A stretch of DNA of 64,000 nucleotides from Leptospiraceae bacterium (GCA_026005135.1 BPKM01000003.1:186001-250000), one strand, 5' to 3'; shown: positions 37,839 to 48,152, numbered from the stretch's first letter. Numbers and translations: made by a program. The notes: generated from the sequence alone by a model not told the origin.

Positions 37839-38446
37839 TTGTTTTTAAATATATCTATATGATTATTATCTATCCAGTAAATTTCCGAAAATTCTGGATA
37901 ATTTTTAAAAATAGTTTTAATGAATGCTTTTTGGTAATAAGAAAAAAAATCAAAATCATTGTTTTTAGATATTTCTCTTTGATAGGGATATTCTTCTACA
38001 ATTTGGTTATTATAAAAAATATATAATTTAGAATTTTCTTTAGTAATATGAATAATGCCAAGACTATAAGCGGGAAAGTAAATTGTTTCAATACGAGAAT
38101 GGATTCCTCTTAAAAAAGGAAGAGGTTCCTGAACAATTTTTGCTAAATTTATAATGTTTTTTTCTAAATCCGAAGAATCAAACATAGAAACTGTCAATTC
38201 TTTTAATTGTTTTGTTTCTCTATCATAAGAATAATAATAAAAATTTTTTTTGGGTTTATAAAGCATAATAGGATAAATTTTATTAGGAAATAAAAAATGA
38301 AATGGGTTACTATTACTTAACGATAAAAAACAAAATAAAAAGATAAAAGTTGTAATCATTAAAACTTTAAATCGATAATCTTCATTTTCTAAACGAGATA
38401 TAAAAGTTTCAATTTTGTTATTTATATATATTAAATAATTTTTCAT
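37835..38446 (-). CDS. Hypothetical membrane-anchored protein, 203 aa
   Basis: The family is not recognised. One membrane helix is near residues 27-45 (VLMITTFIFLFCFLSL), followed by an extracytoplasmic part of about 150 residues with a mixed alpha/beta pattern and many tyrosines. It lies 30 bases downstream of the sigma-54 activator gene on the same strand and may be co-transcribed. Its end overlaps the convergent CPBP gene by 4 bases. Confidence 0.55.
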   Translation of the reverse strand: MKNYLIYINNKIETFISRLENEDYRFKVLMITTFIFLFCFLSLSNSNPFHFLFPNKIYPIMLYKPKKNFYYYSYDRETKQLKELTVSMFDSSDLEKNIINLAKIVQEPLPFLRGIHSRIETIYFPAYSLGIIHITKENSKLYIFYNNQIVEEYPYQREISKNNDFDFFSYYQKAFIKTIFKNYPEFSEIYWIDNNHIDIFKNN

Positions 38447-38476
38447 AGAACCTATTTTTTATAGTAATAGAAGAAA

Positions 38477-40129
38477 TCAATCTTTTGATTTATATTGAAT
38501 ATCTAATTCTTTAATTTGATAATTTAATTTTCCACGTGAAATACCTAAAAGTTGTGCTGCACGGGTTTTATTACCATTACATCGTTCTAATGCTTCAGTT
38601 ATAATTTTTTTGGATATTTTTTTTATCATTTTTTCGAAATCAATTTGCATTCCAGATGCTAAACCAAGTAATTCCTCTGCTGTTTTTTCTATTTCATTAA
38701 TAAAATTATTACTTGATACTTTTTTAGATTCTATTTTATTTAAAGATTCTATTGTAATATAATTCGTGTTTGCTTCGAATATAATTTTTATGATATAATT
38801 TTCTAACTCTCTTATATTACCTTTCCATGGATTAATTTCTGAATTTAATAAAAATTCATATACTTCATTATCTAAATGAATATTCTTTTTAAATAAATCA
38901 TTGTGTTTTTTTATAAAATGTTCAATTAAAATAATAATATCTTCTTTTCTCTCTCGTAAAGGTGGTATATGAAAATGAATAGTAGATATTCGATAATATA
39001 AATCTTCTCTAAATTCATTGTTCTGAATTTTATCAATCAAATTTTTATTTGTAGCAAAAATAAAATTACATTTTATATCGATTTCTTTAGTACTGCCAAT
39101 AGGTCTAAATTTTTTTTCCTGAATTAAACGTAATAATTTTACTTGGATTTCTAAAGGTATTTCTCCAATTTCATCAAAAAATAACGTTCCGTCATTGGCT
39201 TCTTCAATTAAGCCTTTTTTATCAGATTTAGCATCTGTAAATGCTCCTTTTTTATAACCAAATAATTCGCTTTCCCATAAAGATTCCGGAATTGATGTAC
39301 AATTAATTGCGATAAAAGGTTTTTCTGGTTTATTGATATGATGAAAATATCTTGCTATAAATTCCTTACCTGTACCTGTTTCTCCTGTAATTAATATAGG
39401 AAAATGAATATTTTTTAATTTTTGAATATTATTAATAATATGTTTCATTTGAGGAGAAGCAATAATATATTCATTATTTTCTAAATAAATAATCATAGGT
39501 TTAATTTCAGAAGGAATATATTCATGATTATGATTTAGAAAGTCTTTATTTTGTAATCTTAAATTTTTATTTTCTTTTCTAATGATTGCATTTCGAATTG
39601 CTAATGCGAATGAAATAGAAAGGATATCCATAAGATAAATATCATGATTTTTTAAAGGCTTTTTTACTTTTGCAATATAAAAACCAAATATTTCGTTTTG
39701 AAATATTATGGGATAAAATAAATTATAATTTTCGTTTTTTAATTTATTGAGAATTTTTATCATTCCATTAAATTGATGATTATTTTCTAATTTATTATTA
39801 GATGAATACTTTGTTTTATTTAGAGATAGAAAGTAATTTTTTAATTGTTTTAATTCTTCAGAGTTAAATTTGATCTTAGAATAAAAAATTTTAGCCATGG
39901 ATGAGGTAAACCAATCTGGTGATTTACCAAAAACTATAGGATTTTCTAAATATTCTGTTAAAATTACAAAAGAGGTTTGTATAGAAAAAACATTTTTCAA
40001 AAGTTCATCAGTTTTATTTAAAAAAGAATAAATATCTTCATAGGCATGTCCAATTTGAAAAATTTGTTTATGAATGAATTCAATTTTTTTTTCTAAGGAT
40101 AGATTTTGGGAAAATAAATAGTTAAACAT
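38477..40129 (-). CDS. Sigma-54-dependent transcriptional activator (GAF-AAA+-Fis)
   Basis: This 550-residue enhancer-binding protein has an N-terminal GAF-like sensor (about 20-185), an AAA+ domain (about 220-450) with Walker A GETGTGKE (249-256), sigma-54 contact loop GAFTDA (295-300, versus the common GAFTGA) and Walker B LFFDEIGEI, and a C-terminal Fis helix-turn-helix (CNGNKTRAAQLLGISRGKL). It diverges from the TSUP/TPP/BASS/epimerase genes, which have a -24/-12 promoter at 40310-40325, so it is very probably their regulator. The signal sensed is unknown. Confidence 0.88.
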   Translation of the reverse strand: MFNYLFSQNLSLEKKIEFIHKQIFQIGHAYEDIYSFLNKTDELLKNVFSIQTSFVILTEYLENPIVFGKSPDWFTSSMAKIFYSKIKFNSEELKQLKNYFLSLNKTKYSSNNKLENNHQFNGMIKILNKLKNENYNLFYPIIFQNEIFGFYIAKVKKPLKNHDIYLMDILSISFALAIRNAIIRKENKNLRLQNKDFLNHNHEYIPSEIKPMIIYLENNEYIIASPQMKHIINNIQKLKNIHFPILITGETGTGKEFIARYFHHINKPEKPFIAINCTSIPESLWESELFGYKKGAFTDAKSDKKGLIEEANDGTLFFDEIGEIPLEIQVKLLRLIQEKKFRPIGSTKEIDIKCNFIFATNKNLIDKIQNNEFREDLYYRISTIHFHIPPLRERKEDIIILIEHFIKKHNDLFKKNIHLDNEVYEFLLNSEINPWKGNIRELENYIIKIIFEANTNYITIESLNKIESKKVSSNNFINEIEKTAEELLGLASGMQIDFEKMIKKISKKIITEALERCNGNKTRAAQLLGISRGKLNYQIKELDIQYKSKD

Positions 40130-40179
40130 AAAACTATATTATCTTAGTGTTTAAAATTTGTCAATGATTAAAATTAGCC

Positions 40180-40196
40180 AATCAATTGTATTGATT
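40180..40196. promoter_or_regulatory. Candidate enhancer (upstream activating) site
   Basis: AATCAAT-TGT-ATTGATT is a perfect 7-bp inverted repeat lying 114 bases upstream of the sigma-54 promoter. This is a typical distance for binding of a Fis-type enhancer-binding protein, whose gene begins 50 bases away. Confidence 0.5.
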
Positions 40197-40309
40197 TATT
40201 ATCTAAAAATTTCAGGTTTATGTCAATAATGAGAAACTTATTCTTGTATATATTATATAATAAAAAGAAACTTTTGCTATTTTTCAGTGAAAAATATAAA
40301 TAAATATTC

Positions 40310-40325
40310 TGGTATTAAAATTGCA
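40310..40325 (+). promoter_or_regulatory. Sigma-54 (-24/-12) promoter
   Basis: TGGTATTAAAATTGCA fits the TGGCAC-N5-TTGCA consensus: the GG at -24 and GC at -12 are exactly 10 bases apart and TTGCA is perfect. It lies about 30 bases before the TSUP start codon at 40354, next to a divergent sigma-54 activator gene. Confidence 0.7.
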
Positions 40326-40353
40326 TTGTTTGAATTGGGGGAAGACAATATTT

Positions 40354-41073
40354 ATGAATATTTTGATCTTAGCAACTCTCATTTTTCTTGGTTTTTTTAT
40401 CCAAACTGTATCTGGATTTGGTAGCAATCTAATAATATTATCTATTGGAATTTTATTTTTTGATTTTTATGATATTTTACCAGTAGTATTGATCTTTAAT
40501 ATTATAATGTGTTCTTATATTTTAATCAAATATTATAAATACTTAGATATAAAATTTATTCTTAAACATATTATTAGTTTTATGGGGACAGGTTTTATCA
40601 TAGGTTTGTTTATAGCAAATCATATAAAAGATTTATCAATTAATATAAATAAATTATTATCGATTTTAATTTTAAGCTTATCTTTATTTGAATTAAGTCT
40701 ATTAATACGTAAGAAAAATATTCAAATAAAAAATAAAACTTTTGGAAATTTATGGATTTTTATATCAGGTATTATTCATGCTATTTTTGCTACAGGTGGT
40801 CCATTTTTAGTTTATGGAATTAGCCATTTAAATATTGATAAAACTAAATTTAGAATTTCTTTAATGTTCATCTGGTTGGTATTTAATTCCATTCTTTTGC
40901 ATAGTTCATCTTTTAATTTAGAACATATAAAATTATCTTTGTATTTAATATTTATATTACCATTAAGTATTTGGTTAGGACAGTATGTACATTATAAAAT
41001 TTCCTTAGAAAGATTTCATATATTGATTCGTATTATTTTAATCATTAGTTCAATCATAGTAATAATAAAATAA
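40354..41073 (+). CDS. TSUP (TauE/SafE) family membrane exporter
   Basis: This protein of about 239 residues has seven to eight membrane helices and the TSUP features: GFFIQTVSGFGSNLI at the N-terminus and a second-half repeat GIIHAIFATGGPFLVYG. TSUP proteins transport sulfite, sulfonates or organic anions. I place the start at the ATG at 40354, preceded by GGGGGAAG; an in-frame ATG at 40321 overlaps the sigma-54 promoter and is unlikely. It is the first gene of the sigma-54-controlled operon. Confidence 0.8.
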   Translation: MNILILATLIFLGFFIQTVSGFGSNLIILSIGILFFDFYDILPVVLIFNIIMCSYILIKYYKYLDIKFILKHIISFMGTGFIIGLFIANHIKDLSININKLLSILILSLSLFELSLLIRKKNIQIKNKTFGNLWIFISGIIHAIFATGGPFLVYGISHLNIDKTKFRISLMFIWLVFNSILLHSSSFNLEHIKLSLYLIFILPLSIWLGQYVHYKISLERFHILIRIILIISSIIVIIK

Positions 41074-41096
41074 GAATAATAAAAGGAGTAAATTTT

Positions 41097-42848
41097 ATGG
41101 CAAATAAAAGAAAAGGTGGTGATGTTATAGCGGAAATGCTATTTCTTGAAGGTGTAGATAGGGTATTTGGTATTATTGATGGAACTTATTTTGGATTTTA
41201 TTCTTCTCTAAATAAATATGGAATAGAATTAATTAGTCCCAGACATGAAACCTCAGCAGCTCATATGGCTGGTGCTTATTATAGATTATCTGGTAAATTA
41301 GGTGTCTGTATGGCTAGTAATGGTCCAGGTGTTGCGAATATTTTACCAGGTTTAGTTGTTGAAGAAGCAGAAGGTAATCGCGTATTGGTTATAACTTCTT
41401 TTAGAAGACAGGGAATTGTAAATCCTGTTCGCTTAGGTACATATCAGTATTTTAATCAATCAGAAACAATTAAGCAATTCGCTAAAGTAAGTTATTTAGT
41501 TACATCGCCTCAAAGAATACCAGAAATCATGAGGATGGCATTGAGGAAATGTTACGAAGGAAGACCAGGTGTAGTTCATATAGATGTTCCCGAAGATATA
41601 ATGAATGGAGAATATGAGATTTCTTTTCAACCTCTTAAACCAGAAAATTATAGGGCTACAACAATTCCCTATCCAGAACAAAATGCTGTTATAAAAACAA
41701 TTGAATTATTAAAAAAATCAAAATATCCTATTATCCATTTTGGAAGTGGAATAATTCATGCGAAAGCTCAAAATGAATTAAAAGAAATATTATCGTTTCT
41801 TAAAATTCCTGTAACTTATAGTTGGGGAGCAAGAACAGTCCTTTTAGAAAATCTGGATTATCTTATTCCAATGACTAATATTTCGTTAAATCATTTTATA
41901 CATAGAAAAGCAGATTTAGCTATTGTTCTTGGTTCTCGCTTAGGAGAAACAGATTGGTGGGGTAGAGCCCCTTACTGGAATCAAAAAGATTTAAAAGTGA
42001 TACAGGTTGATATAGAATCAGAAATAATTGGTTCAAGTAGAAATATTTATTTAGGTATAATTAGTGATGTTAAAGCTTATTTAGAATCATTATTACATTA
42101 TCTAAAAAAAGATACGTTCAATTTTAATTTTAAGTGGAATGAATTTAATGAAAAAATTAAAAAACTAAATTTATTATCAAAAGAAAAATTGAGTAAAATC
42201 GCAAATCAGAAAACAAAATTAGTACATCCAGCTCAATTGATTTTAGCATGCAATAAATATTTTCCAGATAATACAACATATGTAATTGATGGTGGAAATA
42301 CAGCAGTATGGTCTCAATTTTATTTGGATATAAAACAAGAAAATTCTATGATTTCTACTTATAAATTTGGTATGTTAGGAGCTGGTGTAAGTCAGGCTAT
42401 TGGCGCATCTTATGCAAAAGAGAATGATGTAATCGTTTGTTTAATTGGAGATGGAGCAATGGGGTTTCATCCTCAGGAAATAGAAACTGCTGTAAGAAAC
42501 AAAAGAAAAATTATTTATATAGTATTTTGTGATAAACAATGGGGAATGGTCAAAATAAATCAATCTTTTGCATTAAGACCACTAAAAACATTGTTATTCA
42601 AACATTTAAGTCCAGAGGAAAATATCAATACAGATTTTGGTGATATAGATTTTGCAAAATTAGCAGAAAGTATGGGTGCTAAAGGATTTAGAATTAATCA
42701 ATTAGATAATATAAAGGAAATTATTGAAGAATGCTTAAATTTCTCTCATTGTTCAGTAATACATGTAGATGTAGATCCAGTTAAGCATATGTGGGCACCT
42801 GGACTTATCGATTTTAAAAAAATGCATTTAGAACCATCAGGTAAATAG
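41097..42848 (+). CDS. Thiamine-pyrophosphate enzyme (acetolactate-synthase-like)
   Basis: This 583-residue three-domain TPP enzyme has the catalytic glutamate E51 in SPRHETSAAHMAG, the SNGPGVANI segment, a central Rossmann-like domain, and the TPP/Mg site starting GDGAMGF (about residue 450). Members include acetolactate synthase, sulfoacetaldehyde acetyltransferase and decarboxylases; the substrate cannot be read safely here. The second TPP motif reads CDKQWG rather than NN-type. An AAGGAG ribosome-binding site precedes the ATG. Neighbouring anion transporters suggest catabolism of an organic or sulfonated acid. Confidence 0.8.
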   Translation: MANKRKGGDVIAEMLFLEGVDRVFGIIDGTYFGFYSSLNKYGIELISPRHETSAAHMAGAYYRLSGKLGVCMASNGPGVANILPGLVVEEAEGNRVLVITSFRRQGIVNPVRLGTYQYFNQSETIKQFAKVSYLVTSPQRIPEIMRMALRKCYEGRPGVVHIDVPEDIMNGEYEISFQPLKPENYRATTIPYPEQNAVIKTIELLKKSKYPIIHFGSGIIHAKAQNELKEILSFLKIPVTYSWGARTVLLENLDYLIPMTNISLNHFIHRKADLAIVLGSRLGETDWWGRAPYWNQKDLKVIQVDIESEIIGSSRNIYLGIISDVKAYLESLLHYLKKDTFNFNFKWNEFNEKIKKLNLLSKEKLSKIANQKTKLVHPAQLILACNKYFPDNTTYVIDGGNTAVWSQFYLDIKQENSMISTYKFGMLGAGVSQAIGASYAKENDVIVCLIGDGAMGFHPQEIETAVRNKRKIIYIVFCDKQWGMVKINQSFALRPLKTLLFKHLSPEENINTDFGDIDFAKLAESMGAKGFRINQLDNIKEIIEECLNFSHCSVIHVDVDPVKHMWAPGLIDFKKMHLEPSGK

Positions 42849-42857
42849 GAGTATAAT

Positions 42858-43770
42858 ATGGGAGTATTATGAAGTTGATCAGATTAAATTACATTTTAAT
42901 CCTTCTTCGTTATTTTTGTTAAATATAATATTAGGTTTTATTATGTTTGGAATAGCGCTATCTCTAAAAGTTCAGGATTTTAAATATATTATTAAAAAAC
43001 CAATGCCATTTATTATTGGAATAGTTAGTCAATTTTTAATATTTCCCTTTCTATCTTATTTATTAACTATTTTATTTAAACCTATACCCAGTATGGCTTT
43101 AGGTATGATATTAGTTGCCTCCTGTCCTGGAGGCAATATATCAAATTTTATTACTTTTTTAGCGAAAGGCAATGTAGCATTAAGTGTAAGTATGACAGCA
43201 TTGTCTACTATATTAGCTATATTTTTTACACCTATAAATTTCACTTTCTGGGGGTCTTTAAATCCAGAAACTTTAAAGTTATTAAAAGAATTGCATTTAA
43301 ATCCTTTAGAAATGTTAGGAAATATTTTTCTTTTATTAGGTCTGCCCTTAATTTTAGGATTGTGGATATCGCATAATTATCCTAAATTTGCTAATAAATT
43401 TACAAATTTTATAAAATATTTTTCTTTAATATTTTTTGGCGTATTTGTTTTATCTGCATTATATATAAATTTTGATTATTTTATTAAATATATTAAATAT
43501 ATTTTTTTATTAGTTTTTATACAAAATTTTCTTGCTTTTTTTATTGGTTATTTTACATCAAAAATGTTTCACTTGCCAGAAAAAGATGTTCGTGCAATTG
43601 CTATAGAAGTTGGAATTCAAAATTCTGGTTTAGGATTGATCTTAATTTTTAATTTTTTTGATGGTTTAGGAGGAATGGCATTAATTGCAGCATGGTGGGG
43701 AATCTGGCATATAATTGCTGGTTTATCATTAGCCTATTATTGGAGCAAAATAAAACCAATTAAACAATAA
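42858..43770 (+). CDS. BASS (bile acid:sodium symporter) family transporter, start uncertain
   Basis: This is a BASS-type transporter with about nine membrane helices and the family's SCPGGNISNF and GLQ-like VGIQNSGLGLIL motifs. The longest clean frame starts at TTG 42916. A good ribosome-binding site (TAGGAG) instead serves the ATG at 42858, whose frame stops after four codons. The transporter frame continues upstream through EVDQIKLHFNPSSLFLLN, so one extra base near 42862-42871 would explain the break. The substrate is an organic anion, perhaps linked to the TPP enzyme. It is 9 bases after the TPP gene. Confidence 0.8.
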
Positions 43771-43788
43771 ATTTTTGGAGAAATTAAA

Positions 43789-44736
43789 ATGAAGGTATTA
43801 ATTACTGGTGCATCTGGTTATATAGGAAGTTTATTAATTAAAAAATTAGAACAAAATCCATATATAGAAAAAATTATTGCAATTGATATAAAAAAAAATA
43901 TCGATGAATCTTTTAAAATTAAATTTTATCTTAAAGATATTCGTGATTCAGATATTTGTAATATTATTAAATTACATCAAATTAATGTAGTTGTACATCT
44001 TGCATCTATTGTAAATCCTCCAAGAAATATGTCTAGAGAAGAACAGTATTCCATTGATGTAAAAGGTACTGAAAATATTTTAGAATGTGCGGGCAAAAAT
44101 ATGATTCAAAAATTCATAATAACTTCTAGTGGTGCAGCATATGGCTATTATTCAGACAATCCCATTCCATTAAAAGAAACAGATCCTATAAGAGGAAATA
44201 AGGAATTTCCTTATTCGTATCATAAAAGAATCATAGAAAAAAAACTTGAATATTATAAAAATAAATATCCTTTAATGAAACAATATGTATTTCGCGTAAG
44301 TACAATTCTCGGGAAAAATACTTCTAATCAAATTACTAATTTATTTCAGAAAAAATTCTTAATAGGTATTAAAGGTTCCGATTCCCCTTTTTGTTTTATT
44401 TGGGATCAGGATGTTGTAGATTGTATTGAAGATGCAATTTTTGCAGATCCATCTAAGGCTGACGTATATAATTTAACAGGAGATGGTTTTTTAACTATAG
44501 ACGAAATAGGCAGATTATTAAATAAAAAGGTAATATATTTTCCAGAAAAAATTCTAAAATTATTATTAAAAATTTTATATTTTTTTAAACTATCTCCTTA
44601 TTCTTCTGAACAGGTATTATTTTTACAATATAGACCTGTATTAGATAATACCAAATTAAAAGAAATTTTTGGTTATATACCAAAAAAAACATCAAGGGAG
44701 ACATTTTATTATTTTATAATGGAAAATCGTTCTTAA
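43789..44736 (+). CDS. NAD-dependent epimerase/dehydratase
   Basis: This 315-residue extended SDR has the nucleotide loop TGASGYIGSLL (residues 6-16), the catalytic serine region TSSGAAYGYY and the YSYHK pair (YxxxK). Members act on nucleotide sugars or related carbonyl compounds; the substrate is unknown. GGAGAAATT precedes the ATG. It is the last gene of the sigma-54-controlled operon, 18 bases after the transporter, and its stop overlaps the convergent HD-GYP gene by 4 bases. Confidence 0.82.
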   Translation: MKVLITGASGYIGSLLIKKLEQNPYIEKIIAIDIKKNIDESFKIKFYLKDIRDSDICNIIKLHQINVVVHLASIVNPPRNMSREEQYSIDVKGTENILECAGKNMIQKFIITSSGAAYGYYSDNPIPLKETDPIRGNKEFPYSYHKRIIEKKLEYYKNKYPLMKQYVFRVSTILGKNTSNQITNLFQKKFLIGIKGSDSPFCFIWDQDVVDCIEDAIFADPSKADVYNLTGDGFLTIDEIGRLLNKKVIYFPEKILKLLLKILYFFKLSPYSSEQVLFLQYRPVLDNTKLKEIFGYIPKKTSRETFYYFIMENRS

Positions 44737-46886
44737 ATATTAGTTCTATAAGCATTTGGAGAAATAATCTGATAGATTTTTGCTTCTATAAATAAATCTA
44801 ATAGATCAGAATCGATTCTACCTTCTTTAGCTTCGTATTTTAATATATCTAAGGCATCTTCTGGTTTTAAAGATTTTTTATATGGTCTATCGGGTGCTGT
44901 TAAAGCATCATAAATATCAGAAATTGTCATCATTCTGGTTTGAGGCATAATTTCGTCGCCTTTTAAACCAAGCGGATAACCAGATCCATCTAATTTTTCA
45001 TGATGTCCATGAGCTATATCTGGTATATTTCTTAAATCTTTTGTCCAGGGAATCTGAATTAAAAAGCGATAGGTATGAGATACATGAGATTCAATTTCTA
45101 CTCGTTCTCTTTGATCAAGATTACCCCTTCTTACTAAAAGACTTACAAGTTCATTTTCTTTTAAAAATTGAATTGTTTCTGAATACTGGGAATAGTTTAA
45201 ATCTAAGCGATAATGAGAAATTTTTTCCAGATTTTGATAAATATCTTTTTCTATAACTGTGGGTTCATTAGATTGTTCTATAATTTTTTCCATTTCCTGT
45301 AATTCATTTATTTTTTCCTGAAGTTCAAAATTTAAAAATTTTTCGTAATCTTCGTAACCTTTTGTTCCATTCCTTTTTAAATATTCTATTTTTTTCTGGC
45401 TATATTCATATTCTAATGATCGAATGGCATAACGAAAACGCCACTTTATATCATTTAATTGTTCTGGATAAAGTTTTTTTTCTTTTACAAGAACTTTTTC
45501 TCTTACACCTACTTTTCCAAAATCATGTAATAGAGAAGCATAACGGATTTCTCTTATCTGATCATCATTAAAATATAAATCTTTATATTTACCACGATTT
45601 AATCGATTAACTGCTAAAGCTAAAGCTACCGTATATTCCGCTACACGAAAAGAATGACCCGAAGTTGTTGGATCTCTTTGTTCGATTGCCAGAACTGATG
45701 CTCGGACAAATCCTTCGAATAAACGATTTATATTATTTAATAAACGAAAATTTTCTATTACAACAGCAGCCTGTCCTGCTAATGCAAATACTTTTTTCAT
45801 ACAATCCTGTGTAAAAACCAGTACTTCTCCATTTTTCATTTCCTCATAAGTAAGTTGTCTATATGGATCAATTCGTTTATTAATCAACTGAATTACACCT
45901 ACTACATCTCCCTGTTGGTTTTTCATTGGTATAACAAGCATAGAACGAGTTAAATAATTGTGATGTAAATCATATTCTAGATTAAATTTATAAGGTTCAT
46001 TTCCTGTTAGAGAATATACATCATCAATTAATAATGGTTCACCAGACATAGCAACATATCCAGCTATAGAACTGGAATCAATAGGAAGTAAAAATTCATC
46101 TGCGTCTAATTGGAGGGCAGATTTTTTAAAACGTAAGAATTTTGGTTTTTCTTGAAAATTTTTCTCATCATATTCAGTAATATAAATAGAGCCACCATCT
46201 GCAGAAACCATTTCTATAGCTTCTTTAAGAATCATCTCTATTATAGTATCAAAATCTTTTTCTGTTGATAATATTTGTCCAATTCTTATAATTCGAGATA
46301 AATCTTTATGACTTAGTTCTACTTTCGTAATTAATGAAAAATTTTCTACCTGAAGTTGTATTTGTTTAATACAATTATCTATTAGTTTAGAAAAAGTATA
46401 TTTGGTAGAATCATTCCATATATTAGGTGTAATAGCATAGAAATATTCAATATGAATTTCTAATTCTTCTTTATTGATTGGTAATTGATTACTTAAAAGA
46501 ATAAAATAAAATTCTCCTGTTGCTCTATTTTTAAATAAATTTATTATTTCTTTTTTATGATTAAAATAAAAATAATCAGATAAGAAAATTACCCCAATGG
46601 GATAAACTTTTTCTATATCAATATTGATTTCTTGTTGATTAAATTTCTTTTTTAGTTTTTCTTTTTGTATATTCTGGATTTCATTAATTTTATCATTAAA
46701 ATTATTACCATTATGAATAAAATCTTCTAAAAATAAAACATTTATATCTTTATCAATTAAATCTAAAAAATCTTTATGAGCAAATTGAGATTCAATAAAT
46801 AAAAAAGGAATAATTTCAAATTCTTTTCCTCTGATAAATTGTTTTACTGGTTTTATTTTTTGACGAATTTCTATTAATTTGTTCAT
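44733..46886 (-). CDS. GAF-HD-GYP c-di-GMP phosphodiesterase
   Basis: This 717-residue protein has an N-terminal region of about 190 residues of unknown fold, a GAF domain (about 200-385) with DGGSIYI and the MLVIPMKNQQGDVVGVIQLI signature, and an HD-GYP domain (about 405-705). In the latter, LLHDFGKVGVREKVL and HHEKLDGSGYPLGLKG carry the HD and GYP residues for metal-dependent hydrolysis of c-di-GMP. A charged insertion (about 480-580) lies inside the HD-GYP domain. It is probably cytosolic and regulated by a ligand on the GAF domain. Confidence 0.88.
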   Translation of the reverse strand: MNKLIEIRQKIKPVKQFIRGKEFEIIPFLFIESQFAHKDFLDLIDKDINVLFLEDFIHNGNNFNDKINEIQNIQKEKLKKKFNQQEINIDIEKVYPIGVIFLSDYFYFNHKKEIINLFKNRATGEFYFILLSNQLPINKEELEIHIEYFYAITPNIWNDSTKYTFSKLIDNCIKQIQLQVENFSLITKVELSHKDLSRIIRIGQILSTEKDFDTIIEMILKEAIEMVSADGGSIYITEYDEKNFQEKPKFLRFKKSALQLDADEFLLPIDSSSIAGYVAMSGEPLLIDDVYSLTGNEPYKFNLEYDLHHNYLTRSMLVIPMKNQQGDVVGVIQLINKRIDPYRQLTYEEMKNGEVLVFTQDCMKKVFALAGQAAVVIENFRLLNNINRLFEGFVRASVLAIEQRDPTTSGHSFRVAEYTVALALAVNRLNRGKYKDLYFNDDQIREIRYASLLHDFGKVGVREKVLVKEKKLYPEQLNDIKWRFRYAIRSLEYEYSQKKIEYLKRNGTKGYEDYEKFLNFELQEKINELQEMEKIIEQSNEPTVIEKDIYQNLEKISHYRLDLNYSQYSETIQFLKENELVSLLVRRGNLDQRERVEIESHVSHTYRFLIQIPWTKDLRNIPDIAHGHHEKLDGSGYPLGLKGDEIMPQTRMMTISDIYDALTAPDRPYKKSLKPEDALDILKYEAKEGRIDSDLLDLFIEAKIYQIISPNAYRTNI

Positions 46887-47043
46887 ATACCTTACCTGTG
46901 TGGTTTTATAATAAGTTTTCTTCTATTATTGTCAATTAAACATAAATACAATTATTAATCAAGAAAAAACTTTTCAAAATAACGATAAAAAAAGTTATGG
47001 TTAAAATGATAATTTTTCGTATCTTAAAATAAAGGAGGTGGCA

Positions 47044-47427
47044 ATGTTTTTAGAGATGTTTCGTGCCAAAATCCATAGAGCAACAGTAACAGATGCTAAT
47101 TTACATTATGAAGGAAGTTTAACCGTTGATGAAGAATTATTAGAAGCTTCTGGAATAAGGCCATATGAAAAAGTTGCTGTTGTAAATATAAATAATGGAG
47201 CAAGATTTGAAACCTATACAATCAAAGGAGAAAGAGGAAAAGGAGAAATTTGCTTAAATGGAGCAGCAGCACGTTTAGGACAACCAGGTGATAAGGTAAT
47301 TATCATTGCTTATGGTTTTATTAAAGAAGAAGAATTATCAGAAGATTATGAACCAACCGTAGTTCTTGTTGATGATAATAATAAAATAGTAAAAATTACT
47401 GGAAAAAAACAAAAACTTATGATTTAA
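47044..47427 (+). CDS. panD: Aspartate 1-decarboxylase
   Basis: PanD makes beta-alanine for pantothenate and CoA synthesis. It self-cleaves between Gly24 and Ser25 to form the pyruvoyl cofactor. Counting from the ATG at 47044 the YEGS motif puts serine exactly at 25, as in characterised PanD, and AGGAGG at 47033-47038 has ideal spacing. The GTG at 47038 lies inside that Shine-Dalgarno and is rejected as a start. [11 protein letters not shown] and [20 protein letters not shown] are further family motifs. Confidence 0.95.
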   Translation: MFLEMFRAKIHRATVTDANLHYEGSLTVDEELLEASGIRPYEKVAVVNINNGARFETYTIKGERGKGEICLNGAAARLGQPGDKVIIIAYGFIKEEELSEDYEPTVVLVDDNNKIVKITGKKQKLMI

Positions 47428-47431
47428 TTCA

Positions 47432-48152
47432 ATGAAGCAATCTATCAATTATTTTATTTATCCTTTTAGAGTTATTTGGTATCTACCAAAATTTAAACTG
47501 GGAAAATATTTAATTTTATCTTTATTTATGACATTAGTGTCGTCATTATTTTTGATCTTGGGTTTATATTTTTTATTAGATTCTCTCTTAAAAGCAGTAT
47601 TACAAGATTTTTTAATGCAATATGTGAACTTCTATAATTATTTATTACCTGTATTAAATATTTTATTAGCAATTCAATTGTTTTTTTTATTTATTGTTTT
47701 TTATAGAATTCTTGCACAGTTATTGATTTTACCTTTTTTAGAACCATTAAGAAAAGAATTAGAGAAAAAGTATAATATATCTCCTATAAAAAATACAACA
47801 TTAAAGCAAGACATAAAGAATCTTTTCTATGGATTATATAAATCTTTTATTTATGTTGTTATTTATATTTTTTTATTGATAATTTCTATTTTTTTAGGTC
47901 CTTTTCAAAGTATAATTTTGTTTTTATATGATTCTTATATTATAGGTAAAGGAATTTTTGATGTTTATTTCGAAAAGGATTATCCAGAACCAAAACAAAG
48001 AGAACAATTCTTAAAAACGAAAAAAATTTCCTATCTTATTAACAGGTATTGCCTGTACAATCATTTTGTTTATTCCCATATTTGGTATTTTACTTTCCGC
48101 AATTTGTGGATATACAGCTGTTTTTTTAAATGAAAATAAAATCAAAATTTAG
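47432..48152 (+). CDS. EI24 domain membrane protein (C-terminal frameshift)
   Basis: This EI24/CysZ-like protein has about four membrane helices and the FEKDYPEPKQREQFLKTKK segment typical of bacterial EI24 proteins. A run of seven A's near 48018-48026 sends the frame to a stop at 48133. With six it continues FPILLTGIACTIILFIPIFG to a stop at 48150-48152, matching the final membrane helix of the family. It overlaps the convergent YpdA-like gene slightly. It follows panD by 4 bases. Function in this organism is unknown. Confidence 0.72.

Noticed and set aside
37835-38026. Plus-strand frame extending past the CPBP protease
   Set aside because: It is antisense to the 203-residue minus-strand membrane protein and has low-complexity content.
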